Shown one piece after another: positions 20,240 to 24,026 of a DNA stretch of 24,026 bases. The position numbers and the translations under genes are program-made. Position 1 is the first letter of the stretch, and each line of letters starts with the position of its first letter. The notes beneath the pieces are model-generated. The model was not told the DNA's origin and ran no database searches. It worked only from the letters and a program-made list of their open reading frames with translations. This DNA is from Plantago elongata. Lineage: Eukaryota > Streptophyta > Magnoliopsida > Lamiales > Plantaginaceae. The stretch covers positions 1 through 24,026 of the forward strand of contig JAYMSP010002482.1 in the NCBI GenBank assembly GCA_036897095.1, in the 5' to 3' direction.

Positions 20240-22000
20240 ATTTGCGGTCGACTCTCGGTTAGTGGTCTCGCTTGCAAGTAGTTAATTTTTCGGGGACAGG
20301 AATTTGAATTGCTTCTAATACTATGATTTCTGTGTGTAAATGGGTGTGGGTTAAACAGATTGGTTTGAGTAGTACCTGTACAATATGCGAGTTAAGTTAG
20401 TAGCTCGATTAGGAGTTTCAGCTTCATTTAATGATTTTAATGGAATCTGCAGTGTTGCTCAGGTTTTGGTTATTTTAGCAACCTTATGTTCTAAGAAGTA
20501 GTATACTGTATACTTCAGATAGTTGTTAAGTTGAAGAAGAAATTTAGCGCAGTTTGATTGTTGCAAGCTATTGACATATTAACTTCATTCAGTTTAAGGA
20601 CGTTGCTAGTGATTACATGGTATTGAATTAATAGCTAGAATAGTTTATGGCATACTGCAGTGATTGTTGGAACCTGTTAATCTGAATTATGTGAAAGAAT
20701 GGTACTTAAACTGGATGGCATTTGAATTTGGGGCTGCTAGTTTGGCTGGAAATATGAATTCTAGATAACTTATGAAGATAGGAGAATGGCTAGTATAACT
20801 CAAATCCTAAGTCTGTTAATATTGATAGAAGGCAGGTTACTTGTGGGTTATGTGCAAATGGTTGCGTTGGTTGTTAGTTTCCAATTCGATGTGATATGAT
20901 CTTACTACTTGAATTGGTTATTGTACGTCGTGTTGCTAACCGAATTGGTGTTGTTATGAAATCTGTTTAGAGGTGACTTTGCTAAGAATGATTTGGTATA
21001 TTTAGTACTGTGACTTGGAAACTGCATGCAGGATACATGTAGGCTCATTTATGGTTTAATCAATTGACTTTTGTTTAGACTTTAGACATGTGGCCTAAGC
21101 TAATGTAGTGGTACTGTTGAAGAACTGTAGTATGGTTTATTACTATCTGAAACACATTCTTGGTCTCCGTTGGCTCCAGTCTATAGTCCTTCCATTCATT
21201 TAGGTTTATGATAAGTTGATAGTTGAAGCGTGGTTTATTGTTTGCATTTGAATTGCCAAATTGTAGAAGATAGGAAATCGTAAATCATGCAAGTCATTGG
21301 TAATAGCAGCATATAGTGCATTACCAGCACTCTTGTTCTGAACTTTAGATAATTTAGAGTGTCCTATCTGTTACATTTGTTGTGAACTGCATGCATAGTA
21401 AAGACAAATGTTTGAAAGCATAACAAAAACTACCCAAAGCAATTCTCATCATCCACTTCAACATAATAAGTTGATCCTGTAGTAAAACAACATCAAAGTT
21501 ATAACAGAGTTTTCAGACAAGAGTCAGTTGCGAACTCGTGATGTTAATTCTAATTCCAGATATATTGTTACATATGAGTGCTGTGTATGTGGAGCATGGC
21601 ATGGAGTTACTGAAAATGTCGTTGTTATGTGTTTTAAAATATATGAACACGTTGTTGCTACACTAATCTACAAGTATGAACCATAGTGCCTTTGCAAGAA
21701 GTGTTTGTATGTGCATACACAAGGATGTAATAATTAGCGAATAATGGAGTAAATATAATTTAATTTATTTTGATTGCGTATTGATTTTATAATTAACTTG
21801 ACAACTTAAATGAGTTTGTGTGTATGCTGTGATGATATCTGATTAAATGTGTATGTAAGATTATGTAATTGTATAGTGTACTAATAAATAATGCAAGTAA
21901 ACTAGGATATGTGAATGATCTTTTGTGAATGTGTAACATCAGTGTGAGCATGCCATAATAATGAATTCAAGGAAGGCGTAATATAAAACTCTCGGTTAGT
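20240..22000 (+). other. Extra ~1.7 kb in the right LTR relative to the left
   Basis: Between the donor-like site and the CTGCAG repeat block, the right copy has about 1.7 kb that the left copy lacks; in the left copy the same two landmarks are only about 100 bp apart. The segment is T/G-rich, non-coding and carries scattered ACTGCAG/ACTGTAG motifs, so it may be an expanded form of the repeat array, an insertion, or sequence lost from the left copy. No gene is seen. Confidence 0.5.
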
Positions 22001-22032
22001 ATTTGTACACTGTAGAACTTATTTGGTAAACA

Positions 22033-22449
22033 CTGCAGTGGTGTATGTAGGATGAATAATTGAATAACTGTTGATTGATGTTGTGGTGGCTGATAAGTGG
22101 TATGCTGTAGATTTCCTGTTGATGGCATACTGTAGATATCAGTATACTGTAATTCTGTTTGTTGATAGATATGTAGTATAGGATTGGAGAATGAAGTGTT
22201 GATTGTTTGGTGTTTGGTTAGGCTAGTGGTAATGAATTGCCGAGATGGGAATGGCATTAGTGAACTGTAGCATACTGTAGGTTGTTGGATACTTGCTGAA
22301 TTAGTCTGTTGGATTTGTTGATTATGTGTTCACTGCAGTGGGGTATGTAGGTAGGAAAATGGATACTATGTGGAATTTTGGCTACACTACAGCTAGTAAT
22401 AATGTTAAAAAAAGAAAGTGAATATAAGGCTAATGGTAGAATACTGCAG
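22033..22449 (+). repeat. Degenerate CTGCAG/CTGTAG-core repeats in right LTR
   Basis: Cores are at 22033, 22105, 22130, 22265, 22275, 22333, 22387 and 22444. CACTGCAGTGGTGTATGTAGG and CACTGCAGTGGGGTATGTAGG at about 22032 and 22332 differ at one base. The block GCTAATGGTAGAATACTGCA near 22430 matches the left copy near 1210-1230, which anchors the alignment of the two LTRs. Confidence 0.6.
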
Positions 22450-24026
22450 TTGGCAGTTATAGGAAGGAAAAATGAATAGGAAATGGCTAGACACTGCAAG
22501 CTGTTGAATCAGGAATAGTATTAGTAAGTGTATATGTTGTTGATTAACGATGTATTAATTGGATGGGATTCATAAGAACACTAAAATAGACACTGTTAAG
22601 ATAAGGAGAATGTTAGTACGTTGCCGGTAATTACCCTTGAGGATGCGAAGTGTGAACATGATATTTCCCTTCCATATGCATTTAGCATAATGAGCAGGGG
22701 TAAGTAAAAATACTGTACCAAGATAAAATGAATATTGCTATGCTTAAAGTATAAGAAACTTAATTACCGTGGTATAATGACTGTGATAGTATAGTAAATA
22801 AAACGTCGTAAGATAATAAAAATATGGTAGTAAACGGATTGCGAGGGTTGTTATGTAATGTGTAACGCTAGCTAAATAATTAAGGATATCGTAAGGACTG
22901 TCATATTGCATAAGACCTAATTGTAGGAACTAGCTAAACTAGTAAGGAAGATTAATGTAAAAATTCGCACGAAGCTTGCGAAGCTAGGAAGATAAGATAA
23001 TTGATAGAAGAATTATAGGACACTTGGGAAGGTAGGAGGATACTAGACTAATATAACTACTCAGCTCAAGTAATCTTGATAAAAGAAAACCGGTTGTAAG
23101 CTTATAAGAATTGTAAAATAATCAACTGATTGTGATTATACACGAGGATGGGAGATAATGCGCTATGATAAGTGCGAAGCATGAAGTAGGGAGATACTAG
23201 GCAAGAATGAACGACGTTATATTATATTGACTAAATGCGTCAAGTCCTAGACTTACAACTGCATAGATATACGATAAGGAATGTAATCAATAATTAAAAC
23301 TACTAAGTTACTAGGAACTTGCGAGGCTAAGTAGTATGCACTAATAGTGAATTATATCAAGTACAAGATCAGAAATAAAGATTACAGACTACTTGAACAC
23401 TTGTCTAACATTAGAATTGTTATTACCACCTGATTGCCTGTCTATCTGATTTGATTATGCTAAAAACCGGGGGTAACAATCGGGGAGTTAGTTAATTAAT
23501 TGTAACGTCAACATTAAGGTTATTTTATCTGTTCATCAGGAGACGTTGAACCAGCTGATCTGCAAGAATCTGAAGGTGAGGGATAACTGGCTTTCGGCAT
23601 CAGGCCATGGGAAAAATCAAAGTGCCTTCTATCCTTGTTTACTTTCCGTATTCATTCTGTATATGATATCTGTTCGAAACCACCTTACCTACGCGCCAAT
23701 ACTCTGACTAACTCGACTCGAGTACTAATTGCGATTAGTATATTGACTCCGAGTCTAGTGAACCGAATTACTGCACATGACTTGATCTAGTTTGTTATTC
23801 TATCACTCATGATATATCCTGAATTGCATCTTGATTGTGTCCCGTCATTCCACATGAAATGCATGCATTGCACGAAAATGATTTCGAATATTGTGCTACG
23901 TGGAAAATATGCATTGACTTTGAAAATGATTTGAGAGCAACCACTCGTTCATGATTTTGAAAATGAATATGGTCGACACTGTCGACAAAAATGTGATATA
24001 TGAATATGTATGCTGAACAGCTGGGG

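Larger units (their letters stand above)
19488..24026 (+). mobile_element. Ty3-type LTR (fossil or recent), plus strand, runs off right edge
   Basis: It begins TGTAACGACCGCAAAAATTC at 19488 and aligns with the minus-strand LTR at 1-2189 over many blocks, down to the block near 22930 (ACTAGTAAGGAAGATTAATG), which matches the left copy near 490. The promoter is at 20052, with a C-rich leader after it. More than 4.5 kb is seen without a visible end, so either the LTR is unusually long or its 3' end and the internal region begin before 24026 without a recognised primer-binding site. No gag or pol texture appears. The two copies look roughly three-quarters identical over the first 300 bases by eye, so they are not sister LTRs; opposite orientation says the same. 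Chromovirus lineage is inferred from the terminus only. Confidence 0.75.

Noticed and set aside
21967-22499. Two minus-strand open frames of 80-96 residues
   Set aside because: They run through the LTR minirepeats in antisense and contain no recognisable motif.

Overview
This window looks like nuclear DNA of a eudicot plant, probably an asterid; the family is not settled. The reasons are one plant-specific proline-rich membrane-protein gene with a plant-style TATA box and polyadenylation signal, plant L1-type LINEs, tRNA-derived SINE heads, a Ty1/copia (Sirevirus-like) fossil and Ty3-type long terminal repeats beginning TGTAACGACC. Host coding content is low: I can defend one intact gene. Nearly everything else is transposon fossil or AT-rich spacer.

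Layout. 1-2189 (minus) is a partial LTR of a Ty3-type element. 2190-7648 (plus) is the 3' part of a decayed Ty1/copia element: a degraded extra-ORF region followed by an LTR of about 1.4 kb with a TATA box, a CA microsatellite and a C-tract. 7649-9970 is mostly unassigned AT-rich DNA with one short minus-strand SINE (8939-9033). 10078-11004 is the host gene, a TED7-like protein (tracheary element differentiation-related family) with its own TATA box and AATAAA. 11316-13038 (minus) is a 5'-truncated LINE with a recognisable target-site duplication. About 13150-17510 (plus) is a second, GC-richer LINE with a repeat-bearing 5' UTR, ORF1, endonuclease and part of the reverse transcriptase; its 3' third is missing. 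17525-19487 is AT-rich spacer with two more SINE heads. 19488-24026 (plus) is another Ty3-type LTR of the same family as the left one, in the opposite orientation and running off the window.

The two LTR copies point away from each other and bracket the 17.3 kb interior. They share the terminal sequence, the TATA position (about 550 bp in), a splice-donor-like GT(A/G)AGT about 730 bp in, and degenerate repeats carrying CTGCAG-like cores. The right copy is about 1.7 kb longer in its transcribed part. The single host gene probably acts in secondary wall formation of xylem vessels, if the family call is right; nothing suggests that the transposon fossils cooperate with it.

No convincing new system was found. 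The points most worth a second look are the LTR leader architecture, the monomer-like repeats in the LINE 5' UTR, the recurrent SINE head, and the repeat-rich, short-tailed TED7-like gene.
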